Positions 27,841 through 37,353 are shown, counted from the first letter of the stretch. The stretch is DNA of 64,000 bases from JABDMH01 sp050298535 (GCA_050298535.1 JBNKUI010000113.1:163892-227891), one strand, 5' to 3'. A program made the numbers and translations. Notes: generated by a model not told the origin, from the letters alone.

Positions 27841-27881
27841 ATATCTGCATTATGGCTCGTAATTTAAATACTGGGTGGATA

Positions 27882-29423
27882 TTAAGTAGGAATATTTCCA
27901 TGCTTTTTATCTGGAGCTTTCCGAACTTTACTTTTTAGCATGGCGAAAGTTTTGATCAGTTTTATTCGGGTGTTTTCGGGAAGGATAATCTCATCCACGA
28001 ATCCCCTTGAAGCCGCTCGATAGGGATTTGCAAATGTCTCGGCGTACATGTCTTCCTTCTCTTTGGCTTTTGCTTGGGGATCTTTGGCAGTCTTAATTTC
28101 CTTTTTGAATATGATTTCAGAGGCACCTTTCGCTCCCATAACAGCTATTTCTGCAGAAGGCCAAGCAAAGTTCATATCGGCACCAATATGCTTTGAGTTC
28201 ATGACATCATAAGCACCTCCGTAAGCTTTTCTGATGATCACTGAGACTCGAGGTACTGTGGCTTCGGAAAAAGCATACAAAAGTTTAGCGCCATTGATAA
28301 TGATACCATTCCACTCCTGATCTGTTCCAGGTAGGAATCCGGGCACATCCACCAGGACCAGGATGGGAACATTAAAAGCATCACAGAATCGGACAAATCT
28401 TGCCGCCTTTCTAGAACTATCCACATCCAATACTCCCGCCAGGCTCAATGGTTGATTAGCAACAATCCCTATGGTCGCCCCGGCAAGTCTGGCAAACCCA
28501 ACCACTATGTTATTGGCGTAATCCTCATGTATCTCCAGAAATGACTCGGTATCACAAATCTCTCTGATGATATGCTTGATGTCATAAGGTTGATTGGCCT
28601 GATCTGGCACGATGTTGATCAGAGCCGGTCTCGACTCATCACCCAATTTAAAATTAAGCGTTGGAGGCTGTTCTTTACAGTTCATGGGAAGATATGCAAG
28701 CAGCTTGCGAATGATTATAAGGCATTCTACATCATTGCTTGTTTTGAAATGTGTGACACCGGACTTTGTTGCATGGGTTTCAGCCCCGCCCAAATCTTCA
28801 AAGGAGACATCCTCATTTGTTACCGTTTTTACAACATTAGGACCTGTGACAAACATATATGACGTTTCGTCCACCATACATATGAAATCGGTCAGGGCCG
28901 GTGAATAGACGGCACCTCCAGCACAGGGTCCCATGATTGCGGAAATCTGTGGTATAAGCCCGGAGGCCAATGTATTGCGATAGAAAATGTCGGCATATCC
29001 ACCCAATGAATCCACACCCTCCTGAATACGGGCACCACCACTATCATTGAGACCTATTATGGGAGCACCATTTTCCATGGCCAAGTCCATCACCCGACAG
29101 ATCTTGCGAGCGTGCATCTCCGATAAAGCCCCTCCAAAAACCGTAAAATCCTGGGCGAATACATACGTGAGTCGTCCATCAATAGTACCATAGCCAGTGA
29201 CTACCCCATCACCAGGATACTTCTCCTGATCCATTTGAAAGTCTGTACATCGATGCTCGACCAGTGCTCCAATCTCTTCAAAAGAGTTTTCATCCAAAAG
29301 CACATTCAGACGTTCTCTGGCTGTCAGTTTTCCCTTGGCATGCTGCCGATTGATCCTATCTTCACCACCACCTAATCTGGCTTGGCGCATAAGTGTCAAC
29401 AAATAATCTCTTTTACTCTCCAT
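27882..29423 (-). CDS. pccB: Acyl-CoA carboxylase carboxyltransferase (beta) subunit, propionyl-CoA carboxylase type
   Basis: 513-aa carboxyltransferase that moves carboxyl from carboxybiotin to propionyl- or acetyl-CoA. KLTARERLNVLLDENSFEE, FAQDFTVFGGALSEMHARKI, GLNDSGGARIQEGVDSLGGY and MGPCAGGAVYSPALTDF are the hallmarks of the PccB/MmdA/AccD5 group. In Bacteroidota this supports odd-chain fatty acid and amino acid breakdown or methylmalonyl-CoA handling. No biotin carboxylase or biotin carrier gene lies next to it in this window. The upstream intergenic stretch is shared with a divergent aminotransferase. Substrate choice between propionyl- and other acyl-CoAs is inferred. Confidence 0.92.
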   Translation of the reverse strand: MESKRDYLLTLMRQARLGGGEDRINRQHAKGKLTARERLNVLLDENSFEEIGALVEHRCTDFQMDQEKYPGDGVVTGYGTIDGRLTYVFAQDFTVFGGALSEMHARKICRVMDLAMENGAPIIGLNDSGGARIQEGVDSLGGYADIFYRNTLASGLIPQISAIMGPCAGGAVYSPALTDFICMVDETSYMFVTGPNVVKTVTNEDVSFEDLGGAETHATKSGVTHFKTSNDVECLIIIRKLLAYLPMNCKEQPPTLNFKLGDESRPALINIVPDQANQPYDIKHIIREICDTESFLEIHEDYANNIVVGFARLAGATIGIVANQPLSLAGVLDVDSSRKAARFVRFCDAFNVPILVLVDVPGFLPGTDQEWNGIIINGAKLLYAFSEATVPRVSVIIRKAYGGAYDVMNSKHIGADMNFAWPSAEIAVMGAKGASEIIFKKEIKTAKDPQAKAKEKEDMYAETFANPYRAASRGFVDEIILPENTRIKLIKTFAMLKSKVRKAPDKKHGNIPT

Positions 29424-29570
29424 GTGTACTCCTAATATGGCAGGGTTTCTTCCACAAAATACAATATAAATGATGCCTCAAAACCTGTAGGAAGAAATCT
29501 CATTTTTTCAACATAACCATAGTTACAATACGAACTATTCATCTGTAGGTATTTTCATAAAGAATTATCT

Positions 29571-29578
29571 TAGATTTG
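29571..29578 (+). promoter_or_regulatory. Candidate -7 element (TAGATTTG) of the aminotransferase gene
   Basis: Matches the Bacteroidota -7 consensus TAnnTTTG, 37 bases before ATG 29616, giving a leader of about 30 bases. A second match, TAAATTTG at 29600-29607, is too near the start to be the main one. No clear TTG at -33. Confidence 0.45.
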
Positions 29579-29615
29579 ACCCCAGTTTATTATCATATTT
29601 AAATTTGAATAATAC

Positions 29616-30815
29616 ATGAAAGATCCTCGACTATCGGAACGAGTGAATCAAATGGAGGAATCTGCAACTATCAAGATGACTCAAATGGCCCGGGACCTAA
29701 GAGCAGAAGGGCATGAGGTAATCAGCCTCAGCATTGGTGAACCTGATTTCGATACTCCACAGCATATCAAAGATGCTGCTATTGCTGCCCTAAACGCTGG
29801 AGACACTAAGTACACACCGGTACCCGGCACTATGGAACTCCGGAAGGCTATCGTAGAGAAGTTCAAGCGAGATAATCATCTTGACTTTACCGTCAATCAG
29901 ATCGTGGTGAGTAATGGTGCCAAGCAATCTATTGCCAACCTAGCGCTGGCTTTGCTGGACGAAGGAGACGAAGTCATTCTTTTTGCTCCTTACTGGGTAT
30001 CCTACAAGGAAATTGTAAAATTGGGTGGTGGAACCCCAGTCGAGCTAAAGGCTGACATCCATCAAGATTTCAAGGTTACAGCAGATCAGCTATCCGGAGC
30101 GTTGACGGATCGTACGAAAATGCTGATATTTTCATCTCCCTGCAATCCTACTGGATCGGTGTATACTCAGGAAGATCTTGCGGCTCTGGTCGAAGTATTA
30201 AAGAACTATCCCAAGGTAATCGTGGTCTCGGATGAGATTTATGAATACATCAACTTTACTGATCAACACGTGAGCATCGGAACCTTCAAAGAGATTGCAG
30301 ATAGAACTGTGACCGTCAATGGGTTTTCAAAAGGATTTGCGATGACAGGATGGCGATTAGGTTATATGGGTGCTCCTGCATGGATAGCATCAGCGTGCAA
30401 CAAAATACAGGGACAAATCACATCGGGTGCGACGTCCTTTGGACAAACAGCGGCGGCTCTAGCCCTCCGTTCTTCCATGGAAAAAACGGAAGACATGAAG
30501 AAGGCATTTGTCGAAAGAAGAAATCTGGTGATTGAGCTCTTAAGTGACATTCCTGGATTTGATGTGAATCGACCCACCGGTGCGTTCTACATATTTCCGG
30601 ATATCAGTTCATTCTTCGGAAAATCGACTGATCAGTACACAATCAATAATGCGGACGATTTTGCACAGTACATACTGCAGGAGGCCCATGTGGCACTTGT
30701 ATCGGGCTCGGCTTTTGGAGCAGACGAATGTGTCCGTCTATCATATGCTGCCTCAGAAGATAGTCTCCGAGAAGCCATCACTAGAATAAAGGATAAGGTG
30801 GCCCTTTTGAAATAG
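29616..30815 (+). CDS. Class I/II PLP aminotransferase, aspartate-type
   Basis: 399-aa fold-type I aminotransferase of the Thermus-like aspartate/prephenate aminotransferase group (subgroup I-beta). SIGEPDFDTPQHIKDAA near the N-terminus, TKYTPVPGTMELRKAI, SPCNPTGSVYT, VVSDEIYEYINF, and VNGFSKGFAMTGWRLGYMG with the PLP lysine (around residue 237) are all conserved. It transfers amino groups between aspartate or similar acids and 2-oxoglutarate. ATG 29616 is preceded by a TAnnTTTG element and a terminator follows the gene, so it is likely transcribed alone. Exact substrate uncertain. Confidence 0.9.
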   Translation: MKDPRLSERVNQMEESATIKMTQMARDLRAEGHEVISLSIGEPDFDTPQHIKDAAIAALNAGDTKYTPVPGTMELRKAIVEKFKRDNHLDFTVNQIVVSNGAKQSIANLALALLDEGDEVILFAPYWVSYKEIVKLGGGTPVELKADIHQDFKVTADQLSGALTDRTKMLIFSSPCNPTGSVYTQEDLAALVEVLKNYPKVIVVSDEIYEYINFTDQHVSIGTFKEIADRTVTVNGFSKGFAMTGWRLGYMGAPAWIASACNKIQGQITSGATSFGQTAAALALRSSMEKTEDMKKAFVERRNLVIELLSDIPGFDVNRPTGAFYIFPDISSFFGKSTDQYTINNADDFAQYILQEAHVALVSGSAFGADECVRLSYAASEDSLREAITRIKDKVALLK

Positions 30816-30842
30816 TAAAACTACATTGAAACCAACTTAGAA

Positions 30843-30876
30843 AGCTGTAGGTATTCAGATATCTACGGCTTTTTTT
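30843..30876 (+). terminator. Rho-independent terminator after the aminotransferase gene
   Basis: AGCTGTAGGTAT (30843-30854) pairs with ATATCTACGGCT (30859-30870), 12 bp with two G-U wobbles and loop TCAG, followed by a seven-base T-run (30870-30876). It ends 61 bases after the aminotransferase stop and touches the stop codon of the convergent yhhQ-like gene. Confidence 0.85.
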
Positions 30877-31678
30877 ATCCCTGGGCTGTGGCAGCCGTCT
30901 TTAAGCGAGTTGCCAGCTCTTCACCCAAATAGGCATCAATAATATAGTGCGCCACATAAATAATGGGAGTCAATGCAATGGCCATCACAAATTTATAGAT
31001 GTAATTCATGGTACCAATAGCAAAAACAAGGCTTAGGCTCCATCCAGCGCCGATATAAAATGCAATAAGCAACACCACAAAGCTGTCTACAAACTGGGAT
31101 ATCAAGGTAGAACCTGTTGCTCGAAGCCAGATCTTTTTTTCTCCGGTAATCTTCTTAATTTTTTGGAAAATAATTACATCCAAAAACTGCCCGATAAGAA
31201 AGGCTACAAGTGAACCTATGATAATCCACAATCCCTGACCAAAAACCAATTTAAAGGCAAAATTATAGTCTCCTACCTGCGCCCTAATAGCTTCTTGCGC
31301 CAGAGGATCCAGGTCTACTGCGATATGACTGGTAGGCCAGAAATCGGCAGGAGTAAGTCGTATCCCCACAAAAAACATAATGAAAGCATACCCAATTAGT
31401 CCCACCGCCATGAAGGACAGAATACGTACTCCCTTTCGACCAAAATATTCATTGATCACATCCGTCATCACGAATACCACGGGCCAGAGGAGTACACCTG
31501 CTGTCAAATTAAAGGACAAAGCCTCTTCACCAAAGAGCTTAAGATCGACAGGTTGTAAACCAAACGTTCTTTCTAATGAAAAAATCTTGACTCCGATAAA
31601 TTCGGCGATCAATGCATTGGCTACAAAAAAGCCAGCCAGGACAACAAAAAGATATGTAGATCGGTCCTTGAAGGTCAT
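30875..31678 (-). CDS. yhhQ: Queuosine precursor transporter (YhhQ/DUF165 family)
   Basis: 267-aa integral membrane protein with about six helices. VVFVMTDVINEYFGRKGVR (near residues 67-85) is the signature of the YhhQ/VUT family; the helices after it and AFLIGQFLDVIIFQKIKK and LISQFVDSFVVLLIAFYIG fit as well. These proteins import queuine or preQ0/preQ1 for tRNA modification. Here the chain is slightly longer than the usual 220-250 aa. Its ATG is preceded by a TAnnTTTG match on the minus strand, and it shares a divergent upstream region with hscA. Substrate inferred from the family. Confidence 0.88.
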   Translation of the reverse strand: MTFKDRSTYLFVVLAGFFVANALIAEFIGVKIFSLERTFGLQPVDLKLFGEEALSFNLTAGVLLWPVVFVMTDVINEYFGRKGVRILSFMAVGLIGYAFIMFFVGIRLTPADFWPTSHIAVDLDPLAQEAIRAQVGDYNFAFKLVFGQGLWIIIGSLVAFLIGQFLDVIIFQKIKKITGEKKIWLRATGSTLISQFVDSFVVLLIAFYIGAGWSLSLVFAIGTMNYIYKFVMAIALTPIIYVAHYIIDAYLGEELATRLKTAATAQG

Positions 31679-31703
31679 GAGTACGAATATACAGTATGGA
31701 TAC

Positions 31704-31711
31704 CAAACATA
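31704..31711 (-). promoter_or_regulatory. Candidate -7 element (TATGTTTG) of yhhQ
   Basis: Plus-strand CAAACATA is TATGTTTG on the minus strand, matching TAnnTTTG, 25 bases before the yhhQ ATG at 31678; predicted leader about 20 bases. A CAA (minus-strand TTG) at 31737-31739 is roughly where a -33 element would be. Confidence 0.4.
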
Positions 31712-31753
31712 ATGAGAGGTCTGATGTTTAAGCTGTCAAGAGCAAAAGGTTTT

Positions 31754-31761
31754 TACTTTTG
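31754..31761 (+). promoter_or_regulatory. Candidate -7 element (TACTTTTG) of the Hsp70 gene
   Basis: Exact match to TAnnTTTG, 39 bases before ATG 31801. Together with the yhhQ element it forms a divergent promoter region of about 120 bp. Confidence 0.42.
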
Positions 31762-31800
31762 CGATAATTTTTTGGACAGTATAGAAAACAGAGACGGGAA

Positions 31801-33654
31801 ATGGCAAAGATTTCAATCAATCTCAAGGAGGGTACGATTGCAGAAAAAGATCGCATCATTGGTATCGACCTGGGTACAACCCATAGCTTGGTCGCCTATA
31901 TGAAGGATGGTGAGCCACTAACGATCAAGGATGAAGATGGTAAAAATGCCCTGGTTCCCTCTATTGTTCATTTTGAAGAGGATGGCAACGTTCTGGTCGG
32001 GAATGAGGCTAAAGAAAAACTGGTCCAGGCACCCGAAAGGACAATCTTCTCCGTCAAGAGATTAATGGGTAAAAGCTATCCTGATGTAGCTTCATACAAG
32101 TCATTCTTTAGTTACAAAATAATCGATGACGATACGGAAAGTCTGGTTAAGATCCGGGTAGGCGATGCTTTTTACAATCCCATCGAACTTTCCTCGCAAA
32201 TCCTGCGGGCTCTGAAGAAAAGAGTCGAAACAGCACTAGGTGAAACAGTGAGTAAGGCCGTGATCACCGTTCCTGCCTATTTTAATGATGCACAAAGGCA
32301 GGCGACCCGCGATGCAGGAAAACTTGCGGGACTCGACGTCCTTCGTATTGTCAATGAGCCTACCGCAGCCAGTCTGGCATACGGAATAAATACCCCAGTT
32401 GAACCTCAAAATGTAGCTGTATTTGATCTTGGTGGTGGTACCTTTGATATTTCCATTCTGCACATAGAGGATGGTATTTTCGAGGTGCTTTCCACAAACG
32501 GTGATACATTCCTGGGAGGTGATGATTTTGATCAGGCAATCCAACGTCACTGGCAAGCCCAGCTCAATATTTCAGACGAGGTGCTTTCTGAAAAGCCCAC
32601 TTTAAGACAAATGTTTCGTCTAGAAGCAGAGCGGGCAAAAAAGACCCTTTCTACTGAGGAGGTCTTTGAAGGCAAAATAGAGGGTCACGAAGTTGCCTTA
32701 GATCGTCTCACATTCGACGAATTGATTAATCCGCTCCTAGAGCGCATGATGACAAAATGTCAAGATGCCTTGAGCGACGCGGGCATAAGTAAAGCTGAAA
32801 TCGATCATGTCCTATTAGTCGGAGGATCCACGAGGGTGCCTGTTGTGAAGAGGATCGTAGGTGATTTTTTCGAAAAGACGCCCAATGACTCCCTTAATCC
32901 AGACGAAGTAGTAGCCATGGGGGCAGCCATTCAAGCCGATATACTTGCAGGAAATCAAAGTGACATGCTGTTGCTAGACATCACTCCTTTATCATTAGGT
33001 ATAGAAACCGTAGGTGGTCTGATGGATGTCATTCTTCCCCGTAATTCAAAAGTACCGGCTCGGGTGGCCAGAAATTATACTACTTCCATAGATGGTCAGA
33101 AAAATCTAAAAATTGCAGTTTTTCAGGGAGAACGTGACCTTGTTGAAAATAATCGAAAATTAGGCGAATTCATCCTCCGAGATATTCCTCCTATGCCAGC
33201 GGGTATTCCCAAAATCGAGATTGCCTTTATTATTGATGCTGACGGTATTCTAAAAGTTAGGGCGAAGGAGCTCAGGTCAGATACCATGCAGGAAATTGAA
33301 ATCCGCTCGGCCTATGGAATCTCTGAAGAAGAAATGGGAAAAATGCTTTTGGAAAGTATCGAAAATGCACAATCTGATATAGCAGAAAAAGCGATTCGTG
33401 AAGCGATCAACGAAGCAAATCATATCATAAAATCAACTGAGCGATTTATTGAGCAAAATGAGAATTTCTTCGACAAAGAAACATTGAATCAATTATCAGA
33501 ACTAAAAGTTAACCTGGAGCAGAAAATAGCTTCACGCGACAAAAACATCATCGAGGCTGCCATGGCAAGTCTCAATGAATTTGCCACTCCCCTGGCACAT
33601 GAAGCCATGGATCAAAATATTGGTGCCGCCATTAAAGGCACCAAGATCGATTAA
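31801..33654 (+). CDS. hscA: Hsp70 family chaperone, HscA-like
   Basis: 617-aa Hsp70. IIGIDLGTTHSLVAY (residues about 19-33) is the phosphate-1 ATP motif, VITVPAYFNDAQRQATRDAG, VFDLGGGTFDISILHIEDG and LLVGGSTRVPVVKRI complete the ATPase domain. The beta domain contains LLLDITPLSLGIETVGG, and a short helical lid follows. Length, the N-terminal extension before the ATPase and SVKRLMGKSY and LGGDDFDQAI favour HscA, the chaperone that transfers Fe-S clusters from IscU, over DnaK. No IscU, HscB or ferredoxin gene is beside it, so the assignment to Fe-S assembly rests on sequence flavour alone. ATG 31801 has a TAnnTTTG element upstream. Confidence 0.78.
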   Translation: MAKISINLKEGTIAEKDRIIGIDLGTTHSLVAYMKDGEPLTIKDEDGKNALVPSIVHFEEDGNVLVGNEAKEKLVQAPERTIFSVKRLMGKSYPDVASYKSFFSYKIIDDDTESLVKIRVGDAFYNPIELSSQILRALKKRVETALGETVSKAVITVPAYFNDAQRQATRDAGKLAGLDVLRIVNEPTAASLAYGINTPVEPQNVAVFDLGGGTFDISILHIEDGIFEVLSTNGDTFLGGDDFDQAIQRHWQAQLNISDEVLSEKPTLRQMFRLEAERAKKTLSTEEVFEGKIEGHEVALDRLTFDELINPLLERMMTKCQDALSDAGISKAEIDHVLLVGGSTRVPVVKRIVGDFFEKTPNDSLNPDEVVAMGAAIQADILAGNQSDMLLLDITPLSLGIETVGGLMDVILPRNSKVPARVARNYTTSIDGQKNLKIAVFQGERDLVENNRKLGEFILRDIPPMPAGIPKIEIAFIIDADGILKVRAKELRSDTMQEIEIRSAYGISEEEMGKMLLESIENAQSDIAEKAIREAINEANHIIKSTERFIEQNENFFDKETLNQLSELKVNLEQKIASRDKNIIEAAMASLNEFATPLAHEAMDQNIGAAIKGTKID

Positions 33655-33660
33655 AATACT

Positions 33661-34731
33661 ATGAGGCAAAGAACAATATCTGCATTCTGCCTTATTCTTT
33701 TTATGGAATTTATATGTCTGGCTCAGGAAATAAATCCAATCAGAGAGGAGCTTTTGAAAATTGTTCAATACGACACCGAGATTAGTTTTGACGAGATACC
33801 CGGATTTGTCGTAAGTATTGTCGATGGAGATTCCGTTTTTACTGAAGGGTTCGGCACCTTTGCCGACATGGATACAGACTCCATGTCAAGTCTTGTATTT
33901 GAACTGGGAGGCCTCTCAAAGGTATTTACGGTACATATCCTGGAACGACTAATTGAAGAAGGTAAACTCTCCTATGAAACTCCGATTTCCTTATTCTTTG
34001 CAAGGGAATCTCTGCATCCCTCATTGTCAAAAGTGACGGTGGGTGACTTGGTCTGGCACACATCCGGGTTTCCACAATTTCCAAATAATATATCCGAGCA
34101 CCAGAATGCCCCGATATATCAACACTACCATCCAGAGGATCTACTATCTTATCTCCAAAATCCTCAGTTGCAGTCCCGAAGCTACCGATATAGCCACCTC
34201 AATTATGTCATTTTGCAATGGTGCCTGGAACGAGCCACTGACATGACCTATCAGGAACTTCTTGCAAAGTATACTTCCTCTTGGACTCCACATCAGACCA
34301 CAATTGCATCTGATACACAGTTGAACACGACCATAGGTTATGACCGTACGGGCCGAGAAGCACCCATTAGTCGATTTGGATATTTTTTTGGTTCTGAAGG
34401 CATTTTGAGCTCGGCTGGAGACCTGACGCGAATGATGCATTATTACTTGTCCTCATCAGAAGGTCAGCGATTATTAGAAAGAATATTACAACCTGTACAG
34501 AAAATTCCCGGTGGCCGAAAATCAATGGTGGCACATGGCTGGCATTTATTTAAAAACAAAAAGTATCACGATATTTATTTACATAGTGGACGCACCATGG
34601 GGCATGCTGCTTCCATACATTTTATTTTTGAAACAAAAACTGCAGTAATTTTGCTAACTAATGCTCCGGGTAGATTGTATGGTCTAGGGACATTAGTATT
34701 AAGAATGATTAACAATAACTGGAAACGATAA
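33661..34731 (+). CDS. Exported serine beta-lactamase-like protein lacking the catalytic serine
   Basis: 356-aa secreted protein (signal peptide to about residue 22, ending CLAQ) with the class C beta-lactamase/DD-peptidase fold. Key positions: the SxxK motif, usually GSxSK, reads ELGGLSKVFT, so residue 84 is glycine where the nucleophilic serine belongs while K87 is kept; the YxN motif reads Y177-S-H; the third motif is H308-S-G. VGDLVWHTSGFPQF and YSHLNYVILQWCLE are typical otherwise. The DNA (GGA GGC CTC TCA AAG) is read clearly. It therefore looks like a non-hydrolytic member, perhaps a binding protein. It follows hscA by six bases. Confidence 0.82.
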   Translation: MRQRTISAFCLILFMEFICLAQEINPIREELLKIVQYDTEISFDEIPGFVVSIVDGDSVFTEGFGTFADMDTDSMSSLVFELGGLSKVFTVHILERLIEEGKLSYETPISLFFARESLHPSLSKVTVGDLVWHTSGFPQFPNNISEHQNAPIYQHYHPEDLLSYLQNPQLQSRSYRYSHLNYVILQWCLERATDMTYQELLAKYTSSWTPHQTTIASDTQLNTTIGYDRTGREAPISRFGYFFGSEGILSSAGDLTRMMHYYLSSSEGQRLLERILQPVQKIPGGRKSMVAHGWHLFKNKKYHDIYLHSGRTMGHAASIHFIFETKTAVILLTNAPGRLYGLGTLVLRMINNNWKR

Positions 34732-34733
34732 AA

Positions 34734-35111
34734 ATGGGTAAGAACAAGAAAGTAAAAGGTGGCGGACTGGTGTATAGTACAAATAAAGAGTTAATGTCCG
34801 ATCTTTTTAGCGGCATCAACCTGAGTAGCGATGGTGGCGATGAACCCGATGATATCAAAAACACGAATGATGATATCGTTCGGGTCTGGCTTGACAAAAA
34901 GAATCGGGGTGGAAAAGAAGTCTCTGTGATCAAGGGCATAAGTGGTAGCGATGATGAATTAAAGATCCTGGCGAAAGAACTAAAAACTAAATGCGGTGTG
35001 GGAGGATCGGTGAAAGATGGCGAAATTATTATTCAGGGAAACCATCGGGACAAGATCATCCTACTTTTATCAAAAAAAGGGTATTCCAATGTAAAAAAGG
35101 CAGGTGGATAA
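34734..35111 (+). CDS. SUI1/YciH-family translation factor
   Basis: 125-aa protein of the eIF1/SUI1 (YciH) family. The last 70 residues carry VRVWLDKKNRGGKEVSVIKG, KILAKELKTKCGVGGSVKDG (given as 80-99), and IIIQGNHRDKIILLLSKKGY, the complete SUI1 signature. The first 45 residues are basic and then acidic, probably disordered. Bacterial members are thought to affect initiation fidelity, but the role is not established. It starts two bases after the serine-hydrolase-like gene and is probably cotranscribed with hscA. Confidence 0.9.
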   Translation: MGKNKKVKGGGLVYSTNKELMSDLFSGINLSSDGGDEPDDIKNTNDDIVRVWLDKKNRGGKEVSVIKGISGSDDELKILAKELKTKCGVGGSVKDGEIIIQGNHRDKIILLLSKKGYSNVKKAGG

Positions 35112-35126
35112 ATTGTGGCACCTACT

Positions 35127-35966
35127 TTATTTTTGAGCTCTCAAGATTCTTTTTTTGCCCTGCATGTCCTCTAGAATTTCTACGCTAGAGAATGACATTT
35201 CCTTTATTTCATTTTCAACAGAGTCGGAGGTAAATTCATTTAATTCCAGCAGTAAGTACCCAGACTGTGACAAATGTTTTTGAGCAAATCTGGCAATATA
35301 CTTGTAGATCCGCACCGGATCGCCATCGGGAGCAAACAATGCCACATGCGGTTCGAAACGCAGGACGGAATCTCCCATTACATCTTTTTCAGTGTACTGA
35401 ATATAAGGCGGGTTGGCTACAATTACATCCCATACTTGATCCTCGAATAACTCACTTTGTGGGTTTTCAATATCGTCTTGAATCAGTATGCATTCTACAT
35501 CCAATTTTTCGGCATTTTGTCGTGCCACTTCAAGTGCCTCCCCACTAATATCAAGACCATATCCACGACAATTTCGGCAGCCTTTCAATATGGACAAAAG
35601 GATACATCCAGATCCCACCCCAATGTCTAGCACCAGGCTCAGATCATCAGATTTGATCAGGTTTAGCGCCGCATATACTAGTTCTTCCGTTTCCATACGG
35701 GGTATGAGCACGCGTGGATCCACCATAAACTTGTGACCATAGAAATGCGCAGTGCCCGTCACGTACTGTATAGGTTCATTATTGTTGAGTCGTTGCACTG
35801 CATCTCGGAGAAGCAAATGCTTGTCTTCCGGAAAGGTGTCCTCTGAATCTACCTGCATTATTGACAATAAATCCTCAAATAGCATTTGGAGCTGAATCGT
35901 TTTCTCCCTTTTATCAGGTTCAATTAATGAACTCAGCGTCTGCTGAAAGGTATCACGAATAGTCAT
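35127..35966 (-). CDS. prmC: Release factor glutamine N5-methyltransferase PrmC
   Basis: 279-aa SAM-dependent methyltransferase that methylates the GGQ glutamine of release factors. LVLDIGVGSGCILLSIL (111-127) is the SAM-binding motif, and VIVANPPYIQY (181-191) has the catalytic NPPY (185-188). The N-terminal helical domain (PIQYVTGTAHFYGHKF, residues 65-80) is the release-factor-binding part. Start at ATG 35966, which shares one base with the TAATG junction of the flippase gene; an upstream in-frame start would overlap it. The gene is thus likely translated from the flippase transcript. Confidence 0.93.
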   Translation of the reverse strand: MTIRDTFQQTLSSLIEPDKREKTIQLQMLFEDLLSIMQVDSEDTFPEDKHLLLRDAVQRLNNNEPIQYVTGTAHFYGHKFMVDPRVLIPRMETEELVYAALNLIKSDDLSLVLDIGVGSGCILLSILKGCRNCRGYGLDISGEALEVARQNAEKLDVECILIQDDIENPQSELFEDQVWDVIVANPPYIQYTEKDVMGDSVLRFEPHVALFAPDGDPVRIYKYIARFAQKHLSQSGYLLLELNEFTSDSVENEIKEMSFSSVEILEDMQGKKRILRAQK

Positions 35967-37327
35967 TACATCAGTGTATGATTTCCCAAGAAAAAGGTGA
36001 GAACAAACGTTCCTACCAGGGCACATGTAGAAAGAATAAATGTCCGCAAGGGTATGTATTGCTGCAAAGGTACTTTTTCCCTAAAATACACATAGCAGAC
36101 CATAAGCACTTTTTCCAAAAGAAATGCAACCACCGTGGCTAAGGCCACTCCAGCAAGTCCAAGATGATGTATCCACCAAATACTTAGCCCGATATTCACC
36201 GCTAGTTCTATTACAGAAATCGAAGTTAGAGCCCAGTAGTGATCACGGGCCACAAGGATGGCCTGAGGAAATATCCAACGACTAATACCGATCAGCAGGT
36301 AGCAATTAAATACAAGAGCACCCGCTATGAACTCATCGCTATATATCCACCGAAATACCAGATGACTACTGATCATCAGCACTATTGCGATCGGTGTGAA
36401 AATCCACAAAGCCAACTTGGTCCCTGATTTAATTCTTTCCAGGTTTTCATGATAATTTTTGGTGAGAGCTACTACCATAGCCGTTGTAAAGGCACTCGCC
36501 AGTGCAACGGCTCCCGGCAACTCGCGCGCACCATAACGAAAAACGGCATAGGTTGCCGGATCCTCATACACGGAGTTTACCAACCAGGTATCAAATAGCT
36601 GCGCGGCATATCCCATACCAGCCAATCCGGTCAAAGGAATCACCACACTAAGGAACTGGTAAACCTGCCTCCAAGAAAACCGAGGAAAACTCAATTCGCA
36701 GAGTAGATAAAGAAGAAACATGTGCTCGAGAACGGCACCTGCCAGGAATATGAGTATTAGATTTTCCAAAGACTGAGAGTGATTACCCACATATATTACG
36801 GCAGGGAGGAGTGCCACCAACATCAAAAAAAGATAGATGAAAAAGTATGTCCATCGCTTGTTTCGAACCAGCAGTACATAGGGAATCATACCGGAGGTCA
36901 GATGCAACACCAGAAATATCAGCGCGGGTCCCAAAGCAGCTAACGAAGGCACCTTAAATAGAAATGGTAAGACGAAATCCTGAAAATACCAGATACAAAG
37001 TGCCAGGCCTGTACATCCCATCAAACTGACTCCATAGACCGTCCATAATCCTGCGGGTCGGTCCCCGGCACTCCATTTATGATACAGTGTTCCGAGGGCT
37101 TGCATACTTCCAGTGAGACACAGTAGAGTAAAGACTAATCCCAGAAACATCCACATCTCATAGATTCCAATCTGATAGGGAGTGAAAGACAACTTTACCA
37201 GAAGTATCCCCACCAAAATTGTAATGCCTTGTCGAGCCACTGAGGTGAACTGGAAAAGCTTTCCGGAATCAGTCAGGAACTCAGCCCAGTACTTTCTGCC
37301 AGCTTGTAATTCCTCCTGTGCCACCAT
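35966..37327 (-). CDS. Wzx-like oligosaccharide flippase
   Basis: 453-aa integral membrane protein with about 12-14 hydrophobic helices and no soluble domain, of the polysaccharide-biosynthesis/MATE-like (Wzx) class. FTSVARQGITILVGILLVKL near the start and YGARELPGAVALASAFTTAM in the middle are typical. It would move lipid-linked oligosaccharides to the periplasm. It lies 14 kb from the main glycan cluster, which has no flippase in this window, so it may serve it or another pathway. It is followed by prmC with a one-base overlap and preceded by a saccharopine dehydrogenase gene on the same strand (26-base gap). Confidence 0.75.
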   Translation of the reverse strand: MVAQEELQAGRKYWAEFLTDSGKLFQFTSVARQGITILVGILLVKLSFTPYQIGIYEMWMFLGLVFTLLCLTGSMQALGTLYHKWSAGDRPAGLWTVYGVSLMGCTGLALCIWYFQDFVLPFLFKVPSLAALGPALIFLVLHLTSGMIPYVLLVRNKRWTYFFIYLFLMLVALLPAVIYVGNHSQSLENLILIFLAGAVLEHMFLLYLLCELSFPRFSWRQVYQFLSVVIPLTGLAGMGYAAQLFDTWLVNSVYEDPATYAVFRYGARELPGAVALASAFTTAMVVALTKNYHENLERIKSGTKLALWIFTPIAIVLMISSHLVFRWIYSDEFIAGALVFNCYLLIGISRWIFPQAILVARDHYWALTSISVIELAVNIGLSIWWIHHLGLAGVALATVVAFLLEKVLMVCYVYFREKVPLQQYIPLRTFILSTCALVGTFVLTFFLGNHTLM

Positions 37328-37353
37328 AGAGTTGGCATCATTTTTTTTACGGT

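Noticed and set aside
34734..35111. SUI1 gene as a sign of eukaryotic contamination or transfer
   Set aside because: SUI1/YciH proteins are widespread in bacteria including Bacteroidota, and the gene sits in a normal operon.
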